A stretch of DNA of 64,000 nucleotides from Azospirillum oleiclasticum (GCF_013423485.1 NZ_JABFFR010000041.1:1-64000), one strand, 5' to 3'; counted from the first letter of the stretch, positions 8,328 to 17,830 are shown. Numbers and translations are program-made. The notes: generated by a model from the sequence alone, not told the origin.

Positions 8328-11192
8328 CTACAGCAGCACCCCCTGCGCGGGTGCCGCCGGTGCGGTGGCGGCCGCGAGGTCCAGGGCGCGGGATTCGATG
8401 GTGGGCCATTCTGTGGACAGGCGGTTCCAGACCAGGGCCTCGGCGGCGTCCTTGCGGTCGCGCTCGGCGATCTGGAACAGGCGGAAGACCAGCGCGATCA
8501 CCTCGCCGGCCTGCGCGGTCATGCCGGCCAGCAGGCGGGCGGCGGCGTCGATGCCGCCGTCCTCCGCCACCAGTGTGCGGGCGAGGTGCTGGGCGCCCTC
8601 CCACACGGCGAAGGCGCGGTCGCTTTCCGAGCGCCAGTCGGCCGTCAGTTCGGCCCGGCGGACCAGCCGGGCCTTGCCCAGCGCGGTGTCGAAGACGCCG
8701 GTGCGCTTCAGCGCGTCCACCGAGGTGCCCTTGGCGTTCGCCAGCATGATCAGGGTGCCCGAGGGCTGCTCGCCCCAGCCGTACTCCCGGAACCAGGTGA
8801 TGGCGACCTGGGTGGGGGCGTCGTATTGGGCGGGGTCGTCCTCCAGCTCCTCGATCAGGTTGTTGATCAGGGCGAGCGCCGTGCGCACCGGCATCGGCGT
8901 GTCGTCGGGCTCCAGCACGCGGGCGTAGCGGGAGAACACCCCCATGCCGGGGCCGATCGCCGCCTGCTGGAAGTCCACCGCCCGGATGCCGGCCTCGCGG
9001 ATCTTCGCCAGCGCGTCCGGCATCTCCCGCTTCAGCGCGCGCAGGAACTCCGCCCGAGTCGACACCCCCGCCCCCTCCGGCCGCTTGCGGCAGACCAGGA
9101 CGACGGAGGAGGCCAGGGCGTTGATCGTCTTTTTCAGATTGCCGATCAACTCCGTCCGAACCGGCCAAGTACCGTCGAATATCAATCCAGCATCGATTCC
9201 AGCCTGAAGGAATGATGCCCAGCCCGTAGAGGAAATGCCATCCTGGCCGGATTCCGATTGCTTAAATGCGTAGAACAGCGTCAAAGGTGAATTGTCTACG
9301 GAAGTCCGGCGCATTTCGCTCATGGCCTTCGCCATGCCTTCCAGGAAGAATTGCTCCGCTCTGTCCCGCTTGCCGGAATGCCGGAACGGCGCAGCAATGA
9401 GTTCTTCGGTTTTTGGAGTCAGCAGTCGGCGGCAGAGTTCGGACTGGACGCCGGCCAAGGTGCGCCGGAGCCATGGATAAAAATAATCGGAAAGTTCAGC
9501 ATAACTGATGTTGTCGTAGTAGGGCGGATCGGTCGCAATAATAACGGTTGACGAACCGACCGAACTATCGGTGGCATCTCCCTGCCATACCATGCCGCGA
9601 GTGTTTGCGGCAGGGGCGGCTTGAACCACCGTCCGCATGTAGTCGATCTGCCCCATGAAGTTTCCGCTCGAATCGGAGAACGGATTTCCTTCGCAGAAAT
9701 CCCATGTCATGGCTAGTGCTTGGCGTCCAAACACTTGCTGGATGTTGCCTGCGCCGGTGTCCCAAAAATTCAGCGTTGAGGAGCGATTGGTCAGGCGACT
9801 TACCCCCAAGCCCAAGTAAGTCGCCACCGCATCCGCGTATTCCCCATCGCCGGAGCCGTCCTCCGCCACCCGCTCCCGCGCCGTGGCGACAAGGTCGGAG
9901 AAGGTGGTGAGGGCGACGATCTGGCGGTCGGTGAACAGGTGGCCCCAGCTGCTGAGGCCGTAGGCCGAGCAGACGCCGCCGGTGATCATGGCGCGGGTGG
10001 GGGTGGCGCCGGACAGGAATCCGGCGCGCGCCTCGGCGACGCGCGGCTCGTCGGCCGCCCGCAGCGCCGCCTCCTCCATCGCCGCCGTGGGCGCCCGGTA
10101 GACCCGCTGGCGGTCGCCTTCGGCGACCACGGCCATCAGGCGGACGCCGAGCCGGCCGGCCTTCCCCTCCTGCTGGATGTAGGGGCGTTCCACCGGCGAT
10201 CCGGAGAGCAGGCAGACGAAGGCCTGCGCCTTGGCACTCTTGGTTCCCTTCTTCAGCCGCGCCTCGTCCTCGGCCGGCAGGGGGCCGGTGCGCACCTCGA
10301 AGCGGTAGCCATCGGGTTCCTCGGCGTCGAGGACCGGCTCGACCCAGGACTTGCGGTTGTCCTTGGTGGACAGCATGAAGCTCGACACCAGGGGCACCAT
10401 GGCGCCCCTTGCGGCGGGGTCGGGGCTGCGCACCGTGCGCGCCCACAGCCACGCGATCACCGTCGCCTCGCGCCCGTCGGGCAGGGTGGCCCGGGGGTAG
10501 AGGTGGCCGATGCGCCGCTCCGCCTCGTCGCGCATCCAGCGGCCGTAATACCGCACGTCCTCGGCCAGCCCCTCCGCGCCGCGGCCGTTCCAGGCGGCCC
10601 CGGCGGCGAGCCGCGCCCGCGCCCCCGGGTTCACCGGCGGGCGGCCGGCGAAGCGCGGCGGGATCTCCACCAGCGCCTTGCCGATCAGCACGGCCACCGG
10701 GTTGAGGTCGGAGCCGTAGGCGCGCAGGCCCAGCCGCTGCGCCTCCAGCGGGATGGACCCGCCGCCGCTGAACGGGTCGTAGACCGGCGGGGCCTTCGTC
10801 TGAAGATAGGCGAGCACGGCGGCGCGGTCGTCCTCCGGCGGCGGCTCCTCCCCCAGGCCCCAGGCGACCGAGCGCGCGATGTGCCAGCGCGCCCGGCCCA
10901 GGACCGTCTCGTCCGCCGACGCCTCCCACGGCACCATGGCGGCGATCACGTCGTGCAGCCGCTTGCGCTCCGCCTCCACCGCGTCCGGCGTGGGGAACCG
11001 GTCGGGCCAGGAGGAGGGGTCGTCCACGAGTTGCGCGAACAGCACCGCCCGGCACGCGGCCAGCGGCCGGCGCGCCCACCACAGGTGCAGCGTGCTGGGA
11101 TGCCCGTGCCGGATCGACTTCTCCCGCGCGCTCGCCGCGTTGATCGCCTCCAGCGGGATCGAGACTTCGATGAGCTTCTTGCGCGCGGTCAT
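8328..11192 (-). CDS. DUF1156 DNA methyltransferase
   Basis: A 954-residue predicted DNA methyltransferase. The N-terminus holds the DUF1156 signature: LIEVSIPLEAINAASAREKS, then HPSTLHLWWARRPLAACRAV. A SAM-binding region follows with DPFSGGGSIPLEAQRLG. The catalytic motif IV, IIATDPPYYDNISYAELSDY, lies in the second half; DPPY is the form found in amino-methyltransferases (N6-adenine or N4-cytosine). I start at the ATG at 11192 (MTARKKLIEV), because upstream codons are low-complexity. It sits 91 bp downstream of the helicase gene and is very probably in the same operon. In such cassettes the methylase is presumed to mark self DNA. The recognition sequence is unknown. Confidence 0.88.
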   Translation of the reverse strand: MTARKKLIEVSIPLEAINAASAREKSIRHGHPSTLHLWWARRPLAACRAVLFAQLVDDPSSWPDRFPTPDAVEAERKRLHDVIAAMVPWEASADETVLGRARWHIARSVAWGLGEEPPPEDDRAAVLAYLQTKAPPVYDPFSGGGSIPLEAQRLGLRAYGSDLNPVAVLIGKALVEIPPRFAGRPPVNPGARARLAAGAAWNGRGAEGLAEDVRYYGRWMRDEAERRIGHLYPRATLPDGREATVIAWLWARTVRSPDPAARGAMVPLVSSFMLSTKDNRKSWVEPVLDAEEPDGYRFEVRTGPLPAEDEARLKKGTKSAKAQAFVCLLSGSPVERPYIQQEGKAGRLGVRLMAVVAEGDRQRVYRAPTAAMEEAALRAADEPRVAEARAGFLSGATPTRAMITGGVCSAYGLSSWGHLFTDRQIVALTTFSDLVATARERVAEDGSGDGEYADAVATYLGLGVSRLTNRSSTLNFWDTGAGNIQQVFGRQALAMTWDFCEGNPFSDSSGNFMGQIDYMRTVVQAAPAANTRGMVWQGDATDSSVGSSTVIIATDPPYYDNISYAELSDYFYPWLRRTLAGVQSELCRRLLTPKTEELIAAPFRHSGKRDRAEQFFLEGMAKAMSEMRRTSVDNSPLTLFYAFKQSESGQDGISSTGWASFLQAGIDAGLIFDGTWPVRTELIGNLKKTINALASSVVLVCRKRPEGAGVSTRAEFLRALKREMPDALAKIREAGIRAVDFQQAAIGPGMGVFSRYARVLEPDDTPMPVRTALALINNLIEELEDDPAQYDAPTQVAITWFREYGWGEQPSGTLIMLANAKGTSVDALKRTGVFDTALGKARLVRRAELTADWRSESDRAFAVWEGAQHLARTLVAEDGGIDAAARLLAGMTAQAGEVIALVFRLFQIAERDRKDAAEALVWNRLSTEWPTIESRALDLAAATAPAAPAQGVLL

Positions 11193-11283
11193 GGGATGCC
11201 CGGTGGGAGGTGTCGCCGAGCCGGACTGGATAGCCGATCCCGCCGGCCGGGTCACGCGCGGCGTGGGGGCGGACGGGGGATGG

Positions 11284-14200
11284 TCAGTCCGGCGGTCCCG
11301 CCAGCGCCAGCACCTCGGCCAGCTTGAAGATCCGCGCCGTCTCCCGGAAGCCGGGCTCGGCGCCGAACAGCGTGCGCACGTCGCGGACATAGGCCGGTTC
11401 GCGCGCGAATCCGTGGTCGACCAGCACCACCGCCAGGACATAGGCGTGCGGCGCGTTCAGCCCCACCAGCATCTCGTTGCGGGTGACGATCACCGCGTCG
11501 CCGTCGGCGCGGCGGCCCTTCACCTCGATGAACAGGCGGCGGCCGGTGCGCGGGGCGACGCTTTCGATGTCGTAGCCGACCTTGCGGGCGGACACGTCCT
11601 CCGGCCGCCGCCCCAGGCACCGCTCGGCGGCCATCACCGCGTCCATGGCGGCGCGCTCCACTTCCACCGTCTCTTCCGCGAACACCATGGCCGGGACGTC
11701 GCCGGCCTCCGCCGGACCCGCGCGGCGGCGCGCCAGAAGGCCGGCGGGAACCACCAGCGCGACGCCCCGCATCTCCGGGGCCAGGGGGACGATCTCGCGC
11801 TCCCGCCCCAGCCGGGCCAGCCTCCGTTCCAGGCGGTCGGCCAGATGCCCGGCCCGGCGCCGCGCGACCTCGGCGTTCAGCTTGCGGGCCCTCCCCTCGC
11901 GCTCGTCCTCGGCCAGCTTGTGGGCGCGGTCGTCCCAGATGGCGATCTCGCGCATCAGGCGGCTCTTCACCTCCGCCTCGGTGCGGGAGACCAGCCGGAG
12001 ACGGCGGTCGCGCACCGGCTCCAGGTGTCCGGGCACCAGATGCTCCACCGCGAATGCGACCGCCCGCTCCTCCAGCGCGCGGCCGAGCCAGGGTGCGGCG
12101 AGCAGATCGGCCACCGCCGCGCGCTCGGCGCCGTCGGCGGGGCGCAGGTCCAGATGGGGGGCGGGGCCGCCGTCCCGCGCCTGTCCGGCGGCGTCCAGCA
12201 GCACGAACTGGAGCCTCTCGGACACCGGGCGGGGCAGCCCGTTGCGGGTGGTCGTCCCGTCGCGGATCGCGTGGGCCAGGATGACCAGGGCGTGGGGCCT
12301 CTCCCCCTCGTCGCCGTCGTCCACCAGCACCGCGCCCCGCCGCAGCACCTCCCCGTGGCGACCAAGGACGTACTCCACGGCGGCGTCCAGCAGCGGGTGG
12401 CCCGGCGCCAGCAGCGCCGCCTGCGGCGGACCCGCGGCGTGCGTCTTGTCGAAGGCGACGCGGGCGTAACGCGGCAGGACGGGATCCCGGCGTCCCGCAG
12501 GCGCCTCGCGGTCGCGCAGCGGTGCCGGCACGTGCGTCACCTCGAACCGGCCGGGTTCGCGCTGGCGCAGGCTTCCACCCGCCGTCTGGAACGCCTCCTC
12601 GAAGAAGGCGCGGATGAAGCGCGGTTGCAGGCGGCGCGCCTCGGCCCGTTCCATCTCCGCGCGCACGGTGGCGACGTCGGCCGCCGTCATCGCCTCCGGC
12701 GCCAGCCGGCGTTGGGCCACCAGGGCCAGGATGCGGTCGTGGTCGACGGCGCTGTCCACCCGCGTGAACAGCCGCGCGCGCGTCTCCTCCCGCTCGCCGT
12801 AGCGGATCGCCTCGACCAGCAGATCCCGCAGCGCGCGCGACTCCAGCAGCTCGCCCAGCACGTCGTAGACCTTGCCGCCGAGCGCCCGGCGCGCCTCCTC
12901 GATCTTGTGGAGCAGGCGGGCGAGCACCGCGCCCTCGCGGGTTTCCGCCGCCACGAGGTTCCACAGGTGGCAGACCTCCGTCTGGCCGATGCGGTGGATG
13001 CGGCCGAATCGCTGCTCCAGCCGGTTCGGATTCCAGGGAAGGTCGTAGTTCACCATCAGGTGCGCGCCGCGTTGCAGGTTCACGCCCTCGCCCGCGGCGT
13101 CGTTGGCGAGCAGGACCCGCACCGCCGGGTCGTCGTTGAAGGCCGCGATGACGGCGCGGCGGCGATCGCGGGGAACGCCGCCGTGCAGTTCCACCACAGC
13201 CTCGGGGTCGCCCAGCATGGTGCGGATGCGGTCGGCCAGCCACACCAGCGTGTCCCTGGGTTCGGTGAAGATCAGAAGCTTGCGGCGGGCGCCGGTGCGG
13301 GGATCCTGGAGCAGCGGATCGTCCAGGATGGCGGCCAGCTCCCGCCACTTGGTGTCCTCCCCCGACCGGCGCAGGGCCAGGGCCTGCTGTTCCAGCGCCG
13401 TGAGGGTGGCGACCTCGGCCTCCAGCTCGGCGATGGTGCGCGCGGCGGTCGCCTGATCGACGATGGCATCCTCCGCCGCCTCCAGCTCGTCGCCGGGGGC
13501 CTCGTCCAGCTCGTCCTCGCCGGCCGGAAAGGCCGGCATCGGCGGGAGCGGGCCGTCCGGTCGGCGCTCACGCTCGTCGCCCAGTCGCTGGACAAGGCGG
13601 TCCCGGCGGCGGCGCAGCGATTCGTGGATCGCCGCCGGGGAGGACGCCAGACGCCGCTGAAGGATCTGGAGGGCGAAGCCGACGCTCTGGCGGCGCGTGC
13701 CGTCGCCCGCGATGGCGTCGGCGCGGTTCATCTCGTCGCGCACATAGGCAGTGACCGCCTCGTACAGGGCGGACTCGGCGGCCGACAGGGCGTAGCTCAC
13801 GGTGTAGGCGCGCCGTTCGGGAAACAACGGCGTGCCGTCGAAGCGGACAAGCTCCTCCTTCGTCATCCGGCGCAGCAGGTCCGACACCTCGGCGCGACGG
13901 GCGCCCTCGCGGACGCGGCCCTCGAAGCGATCCTCGTCGAGCAGCGAGAGGAAGAGCTGGAAATCCTCCTCCTTCCCGTTGTGTGGCGTGGCGGTCATCA
14001 GAAGAAGATTGCGGCAACGCCGGCCGAGCAGCCGCCCGAGCTGATAGCGGCGGGTGTACTTGACCTCGCCGCCGAAATAGCTGGCGGCCATGCGGTGCGC
14101 TTCGTCCACGATGACGAGGTCCCACTCGGGCGCCGCCTCGACGCGCGCCTGCAGGTCGTCCGACCTGGCCAGCATGTCGAGCCGGACGATGGCACGGTCG

Positions 14201-14790
14201 TGCTCCAGGAAGGGATTGCCCGAGGCCGACGTCTCGACCGACCCGCGGCTCAGGATGTCGAAACGCAGGTCGAACTTGTCCGCCAGCTCGTCCTGCCACT
14301 GCTCGACCAGACTACCGGGCGCGACGACCAGGCAGCGCTCGAGGTCGCCGCGGATCAGCAGCTCCTTGATGAACAGCCCGGCCATCACCGTCTTGCCGGC
14401 ACCCGGATCGTCGGCGAGGAGGAAGCGGAGCGGCTGGCGCGGCAACAGCTCGCCATAAACCGCCGTCAACTGGTGCGGAAGAGGCTCGATGCGCGCGGTG
14501 TGCACGGCCAGGAACGGGTCGAACAGATGGGCCAGGCGGATGCGCCATGCCTCCGCCGCGAGCCGGAAGAGGCCGCCGTCCGCGTCGAAGGCCGGCACAT
14601 CCTGTGGCGTCGCCCTGGCAAGCGACGGCTCGTCGGAACGGTAGACGAGCCGATGGCCGGGAATCCCGTCACGGCGGTACACGACGTCGGCCGCCGTCGC
14701 CCCGATCCAGCGCACGGCCAGCACCTCGACCGGATCCGATCCGGCCAGGCCGCGGAGGTGGGTTCCGGGTGCGAGGTCTTCGAGCTTCAT
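11284..14790 (-). CDS. SNF2/DEAD-like helicase with C-terminal DUF3883 (DrmD-like)
   Basis: A 1168-residue superfamily 2 helicase and the first gene of the defence cassette. Walker A is DDPGAGKT (127-134); motif II is LVIVDEAHRM; motif III is LLLMTATPHNG. Motifs V and VI are GEGVNLQRGAHLMVNYDLP and QRFGRIHRIGQ, as in Snf2-type proteins. The C-terminal part carries a DUF3883 domain with DIESVAPRTGRRLFIEVKG, whose E-x-K core is nuclease-like. This helicase-DUF3883 architecture resembles DrmD of class 1 DISARM, but no drmA, drmB or drmC homologue is nearby. It is divergent from an XRE regulator gene 169 bp away. It likely translocates on DNA; target and nuclease activity are inference. Confidence 0.87.
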   Translation of the reverse strand: MKLEDLAPGTHLRGLAGSDPVEVLAVRWIGATAADVVYRRDGIPGHRLVYRSDEPSLARATPQDVPAFDADGGLFRLAAEAWRIRLAHLFDPFLAVHTARIEPLPHQLTAVYGELLPRQPLRFLLADDPGAGKTVMAGLFIKELLIRGDLERCLVVAPGSLVEQWQDELADKFDLRFDILSRGSVETSASGNPFLEHDRAIVRLDMLARSDDLQARVEAAPEWDLVIVDEAHRMAASYFGGEVKYTRRYQLGRLLGRRCRNLLLMTATPHNGKEEDFQLFLSLLDEDRFEGRVREGARRAEVSDLLRRMTKEELVRFDGTPLFPERRAYTVSYALSAAESALYEAVTAYVRDEMNRADAIAGDGTRRQSVGFALQILQRRLASSPAAIHESLRRRRDRLVQRLGDERERRPDGPLPPMPAFPAGEDELDEAPGDELEAAEDAIVDQATAARTIAELEAEVATLTALEQQALALRRSGEDTKWRELAAILDDPLLQDPRTGARRKLLIFTEPRDTLVWLADRIRTMLGDPEAVVELHGGVPRDRRRAVIAAFNDDPAVRVLLANDAAGEGVNLQRGAHLMVNYDLPWNPNRLEQRFGRIHRIGQTEVCHLWNLVAAETREGAVLARLLHKIEEARRALGGKVYDVLGELLESRALRDLLVEAIRYGEREETRARLFTRVDSAVDHDRILALVAQRRLAPEAMTAADVATVRAEMERAEARRLQPRFIRAFFEEAFQTAGGSLRQREPGRFEVTHVPAPLRDREAPAGRRDPVLPRYARVAFDKTHAAGPPQAALLAPGHPLLDAAVEYVLGRHGEVLRRGAVLVDDGDEGERPHALVILAHAIRDGTTTRNGLPRPVSERLQFVLLDAAGQARDGGPAPHLDLRPADGAERAAVADLLAAPWLGRALEERAVAFAVEHLVPGHLEPVRDRRLRLVSRTEAEVKSRLMREIAIWDDRAHKLAEDEREGRARKLNAEVARRRAGHLADRLERRLARLGREREIVPLAPEMRGVALVVPAGLLARRRAGPAEAGDVPAMVFAEETVEVERAAMDAVMAAERCLGRRPEDVSARKVGYDIESVAPRTGRRLFIEVKGRRADGDAVIVTRNEMLVGLNAPHAYVLAVVLVDHGFAREPAYVRDVRTLFGAEPGFRETARIFKLAEVLALAGPPD

Positions 14791-14940
14791 GGCCGGAACA
14801 ATCGCCTACGCGTCGGGGATGCGCAATCCGATCTGCGGATTCCGTGCCGCGGCATGATCCATGGGACGCCGACACGGATGCCGGTGTTTCGTGACGGACC
14901 TGCCGGGGCATTCCCGCGCCCGGCCACATGCCTTGCCTCC

Positions 14941-14964
14941 CATTTTGACATTGCGTAAAATGTC
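14941..14964. promoter_or_regulatory. Inverted-repeat operator candidate at the XRE start codon
   Basis: GACATT-N6-AATGTC occupies 14947-14964, and CATTTT/AAAATG forms a second, overlapping dyad at 14941-14962. The ATG at 14960 of the XRE gene lies inside the dyad. Position and symmetry suggest an autoregulatory operator that could also control the divergent helicase operon. Confidence 0.55.
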
Positions 14965-15247
14965 GTTCATGGTTCGCACACGCAATCCTGAGGACCTGAA
15001 GGCAATCGGCAACCGTCTGCGGGTGGCCCGGTTGGCTCTCGGCCTGACGCAGAAGGACCTGTACGGACCCCTGGGTGTCAAGGCGGCGACGTGGAACCAT
15101 TGGGAAAGCGGCAAGCGCCTCCCGGATCCGTTGGCGATGGCGCGGCTGAAAGGTCTTCACGGCATCACCACAGACTGGATCTTCACCGGCGACGGATCGG
15201 CGCTTCCCTTCTCTTTAGCAAGATCGCTCCTGGCGGCCGTATCGTGA
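14960..15247 (+). CDS. XRE-family helix-turn-helix regulator
   Basis: A 95-residue protein with one helix-turn-helix: GNRLRVARLALGLTQKDLYG, then the recognition segment VKAATWNHWESGKRLPDP. The C-terminus (GITTDWIFTGDGSALPFSLA) is closely similar in layout to the regulator at 51319-51654, so the two are paralogues. Start codons at 14960 and 14969 are both possible; neither has a clear ribosome-binding site, and both lie in or beside an inverted repeat. Divergent placement next to the helicase-methyltransferase operon suggests it controls that cassette, as small regulators do for restriction-modification loci. Regulation is inferred from position. Confidence 0.8.
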   Translation: MSFMVRTRNPEDLKAIGNRLRVARLALGLTQKDLYGPLGVKAATWNHWESGKRLPDPLAMARLKGLHGITTDWIFTGDGSALPFSLARSLLAAVS

Positions 15248-15356
15248 TCCTGCGCACGCGGCGTTCCAGGCGCTGGGCCGGGGGCCTTCACTCTTGCAGT
15301 TATACCACGTGTCAAATAGAGTTTGTCGGCGACGGTCGTGAAAGGCTGCTTTCGCC
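15248..15356 (+). promoter_or_regulatory. Likely promoter of the recombinase-ParB-RepB operon
   Basis: This 109-bp gap is AT-richer than its surroundings. It contains TTGCAG at about 15295 followed some 16 bp later by an ATAGAG-like element. An AAAGG about 15 bases before the ATG at 15357 may be the ribosome-binding site. Evidence is weak. Confidence 0.35.
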
Positions 15357-16925
15357 ATGCGTCCCCATCCGACGGCCCCCAACGCTCCAGCTCCCTCCCG
15401 CGCGATGCGGGCGGCGGAGTATGTGCGGATGTCGACGGAGCACCAGCAGTACTCGACGGAAAACCAGGACGACGCCATTCGCCAATACGCCGCCCGGCGT
15501 GGCATGGAGATCGTGCGGACCTACGCCGATGCCGGCAAGAGCGGGTTGGCCATCGATGGGCGGGAGGGTCTGCAACGCCTGATCGACGACGTGCAGAATG
15601 GACGCGCCGACTTTTCGGTGATCCTGGTCTACGACGTCAGCCGCTGGGGTCGCTTCCAGGATGCCGATGAGAGCGCCTACTACGAGTACCTGTGCCGGCG
15701 CGCCGGTGTCCAGGTCGAGTACTGCGCGGAGCCGTTCTCCAATGACGGCAGCATGGGTTCCGACCTGCAGAAGATGATCAAGCGCAAGATGGCCGGGGAG
15801 TATAGCCGGGAGTTGTCGAACAAGGTCTTCGCCGGCCAATGCCGCCTGATCGAGTTGGGATTCCGTCAAGGCGGTCCTGCCGGGTACGGATTGCGCCGTC
15901 AGATGATCGACCAGGACCGGCGAGCCAAGTGCCTGCTGGGCCCCGGGGAGCGGAAGAGCCTGCAGACGGACCGCGTGATCCTTGTCCCCGGCCCCGACGA
16001 CGAGGTCGAAACCGTCCGGCGGGTGTACCGGGCCTTTGTCCAGGACCGGCGGTCCGAGACGGAGATCGCGATCCTCCTCAACACCGAAGGCAAACGCACC
16101 GACTTCGGACGCCCCTGGACACGGGGCACCGTCCATCAGCTGCTGAGCAACGAGAAGTACATCGGCGCCAACGTCTACAACCGCGTTTCCCGGAAGCTGA
16201 AGGGCAAGCACGTCGTCAACCGGCCCGAGATGTGGATCCGGGCCAACGGGGCGTTCGCCCCCCTCGTCGATCCACGGATCTTCCAAGCGGCGCAGGAGCT
16301 CATCCTCGCGCGCAGCCAGCGCCTGTCGGATCAGGAGATGCTGGAGCGGCTGAAGGTCCTGCTCGCTCACCAGGGATATCTGTCCGGCCTCGTGATCGAC
16401 GAACGCGAAGGCATGCCCTCCAGCAGCGCCTACCGACACCGTTTCGGCAGCTTGGTGCGGGCCTATTCCCTGATCGGCTACCATCCCGGACGGGACTACC
16501 GGTACATCGAGATCAACCGCCGCCTGCGCGAATTCCACCCGCGCGTCGTCGAAGACACCCTCGACCGCATCCGCAAGGTGGGCGGCCGCGTCGTGATCGA
16601 TGCGCACACCGACCTGCTGCGGATCAACGAGGAGTTCACCGTTTCCCTGGTTCTGAGCCGCTGCCAGGAGACCCCGGCCGGCGCCCGCCGCTGGGTGATC
16701 CGGCTCGATGCCGGCTTGCTGCCGGACGTCACCGTGGCGGTGCGCATGGCCCCAGGCTCCGAGGAGGTCCAGGATTACTATCTGCTTCCCGCCATCGACA
16801 TGGTGGCGGCGAAGCTGCGTCTGGCGGAGGAGAACGGCACAGGCCTCGACGTCTACCGCTTCGGCGGCCTGGATGCCCTGATGACGATGGCGGAGCGTAT
16901 CCGCCTCAGGGAGGTGCCCAGATGA
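15357..16925 (+). CDS. Large serine recombinase (resolvase family)
   Basis: A 522-residue site-specific recombinase. The catalytic domain has the nucleophile region AAEYVRMSTEHQQYSTENQ, with the active serine in YVRMST, then ILVYDVSRWGRF, the conserved SRxxR-like region. The recombinase DNA-binding domain follows (RLIELGFRQGGPAGYGLRR and TRGTVHQLLSNEKYIG). Large serine recombinases usually act as phage or element integrases or transposases. The gene's TGA overlaps the ATG of the next gene (ATGA at 16922), and that gene is coupled the same way to a third. The triad suggests the recombinase works with two DNA-binding proteins rather than alone. Attachment sites were not identified. Confidence 0.88.
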   Translation: MRPHPTAPNAPAPSRAMRAAEYVRMSTEHQQYSTENQDDAIRQYAARRGMEIVRTYADAGKSGLAIDGREGLQRLIDDVQNGRADFSVILVYDVSRWGRFQDADESAYYEYLCRRAGVQVEYCAEPFSNDGSMGSDLQKMIKRKMAGEYSRELSNKVFAGQCRLIELGFRQGGPAGYGLRRQMIDQDRRAKCLLGPGERKSLQTDRVILVPGPDDEVETVRRVYRAFVQDRRSETEIAILLNTEGKRTDFGRPWTRGTVHQLLSNEKYIGANVYNRVSRKLKGKHVVNRPEMWIRANGAFAPLVDPRIFQAAQELILARSQRLSDQEMLERLKVLLAHQGYLSGLVIDEREGMPSSSAYRHRFGSLVRAYSLIGYHPGRDYRYIEINRRLREFHPRVVEDTLDRIRKVGGRVVIDAHTDLLRINEEFTVSLVLSRCQETPAGARRWVIRLDAGLLPDVTVAVRMAPGSEEVQDYYLLPAIDMVAAKLRLAEENGTGLDVYRFGGLDALMTMAERIRLREVPR

Positions 16926-17830
16926 ATTCAAGGACGCCCGCGACCGCACACCACATCGGCGGCCCGTCGGAAATCCAACCCATTCCGATCGACCGCATCC
17001 GGGTACTCAACCCTCGGAGTCGCAATCAGAAGGTGTTCGCCAGCCTCGTCGAGAGCATCGCCACCGTCGGCTTGAAGCGGCCCATCACGGTGACCGCAAG
17101 CGGCAACGGAGAGCCGCTCTATGATCTCGTCTGCGGGCAGGGGCGCATGGAGGCGTTCAAAGTGCTCGGCGAGACCACCATTCCAGCGGTGGTGGTACAA
17201 GCCGACGAGGCGGATCTCTACCTCATCAGCCTGATCGAGAACCTGGCGCGCCGCAAGCATTCCAACCGGGATCTGCTCACCGCCGTGCGCGTGCTGGAGG
17301 AACGGGGTTACGGCGCCGGGAAGATCGCACAGAAAACCGGCCTCGACTCCAGCTACATCAACGGCATCCTCGTTCTGCTGAAAGCCGGCGAGGAACGTCT
17401 CATCGCCGCCGTCGAGAAGGGCTGGCTCCCGATCAATCTGGCGTCCCAGATCGCCCGCGCGGGCGACGAGGAGATCCAGGTGGCGATGATGCAGGCCTAC
17501 GAGACGGGGCTGCTGCGCGGCGAGCAACTGATCCAGGTCCGCCGGTTGATCGACCGCCGGCGGGTGATGGGCAAGCAATACGGTCGCTGGGCGAAGACCG
17601 ACGTGCCGGTCACCCCGCGCAAGCTGCTTCAGACCTACCAGACGGAGGTTCGCCGCCGCAGCCTGCTAGTGAAAAAGGCCGAGATTGGTGAGCAGCGCCT
17701 CCTCTTCGTGGTCACGACGTTGCGCCGGCTCCTCGCGGACGAGCACTTCCGGACGCTTCTGCGGGCCGAGGGGATCGACGACCTGCCCAAGGTGCTGTCC
17801 GACCGGCTGCCGCGCGAGGCCCGGCCATGA
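16922..17830 (+). CDS. ParB/RepB-like protein, first of a pair
   Basis: A 302-residue ParB-superfamily protein. The N-terminal ParB/Srx domain spans roughly residues 18-110, with IPIDRIRVLNPRSRNQKVFA, VCGQGRMEAFKVLGETTIPA and IENLARRKHSNRDL. A helix-turn-helix follows (YGAGKIAQKTGLDSSYINGI). The C-terminal half (VTPRKLLQTYQTEVRRRSLL) is RepB-like. Its start overlaps the recombinase stop and its stop overlaps the next start, so three proteins are made from one transcript. Plasmid RepB normally pairs with a ParA/RepA ATPase; none is adjacent, so ordinary partition is unlikely. A role in guiding the recombinase or regulating the operon is inference. Confidence 0.8.
   Translation: MNSRTPATAHHIGGPSEIQPIPIDRIRVLNPRSRNQKVFASLVESIATVGLKRPITVTASGNGEPLYDLVCGQGRMEAFKVLGETTIPAVVVQADEADLYLISLIENLARRKHSNRDLLTAVRVLEERGYGAGKIAQKTGLDSSYINGILVLLKAGEERLIAAVEKGWLPINLASQIARAGDEEIQVAMMQAYETGLLRGEQLIQVRRLIDRRRVMGKQYGRWAKTDVPVTPRKLLQTYQTEVRRRSLLVKKAEIGEQRLLFVVTTLRRLLADEHFRTLLRAEGIDDLPKVLSDRLPREARP

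Noticed and set aside
11284..14790. Class 1 DISARM system
   Set aside because: The helicase resembles DrmD and a methylase is adjacent, but drmA, drmB and drmC homologues are absent and the methylase is of the DUF1156 type.
11291..14958. Plus-strand frame running antiparallel to the helicase gene
   Set aside because: No recognisable domain, and composition is that of a shadow. All helicase motifs are on the minus strand.
14945..14973. TTGACA as -35 of a promoter for the XRE gene
   Set aside because: A -10 at the right distance would be CATGGT and transcription would begin after both start codons. The sequence is better explained as part of the dyad.
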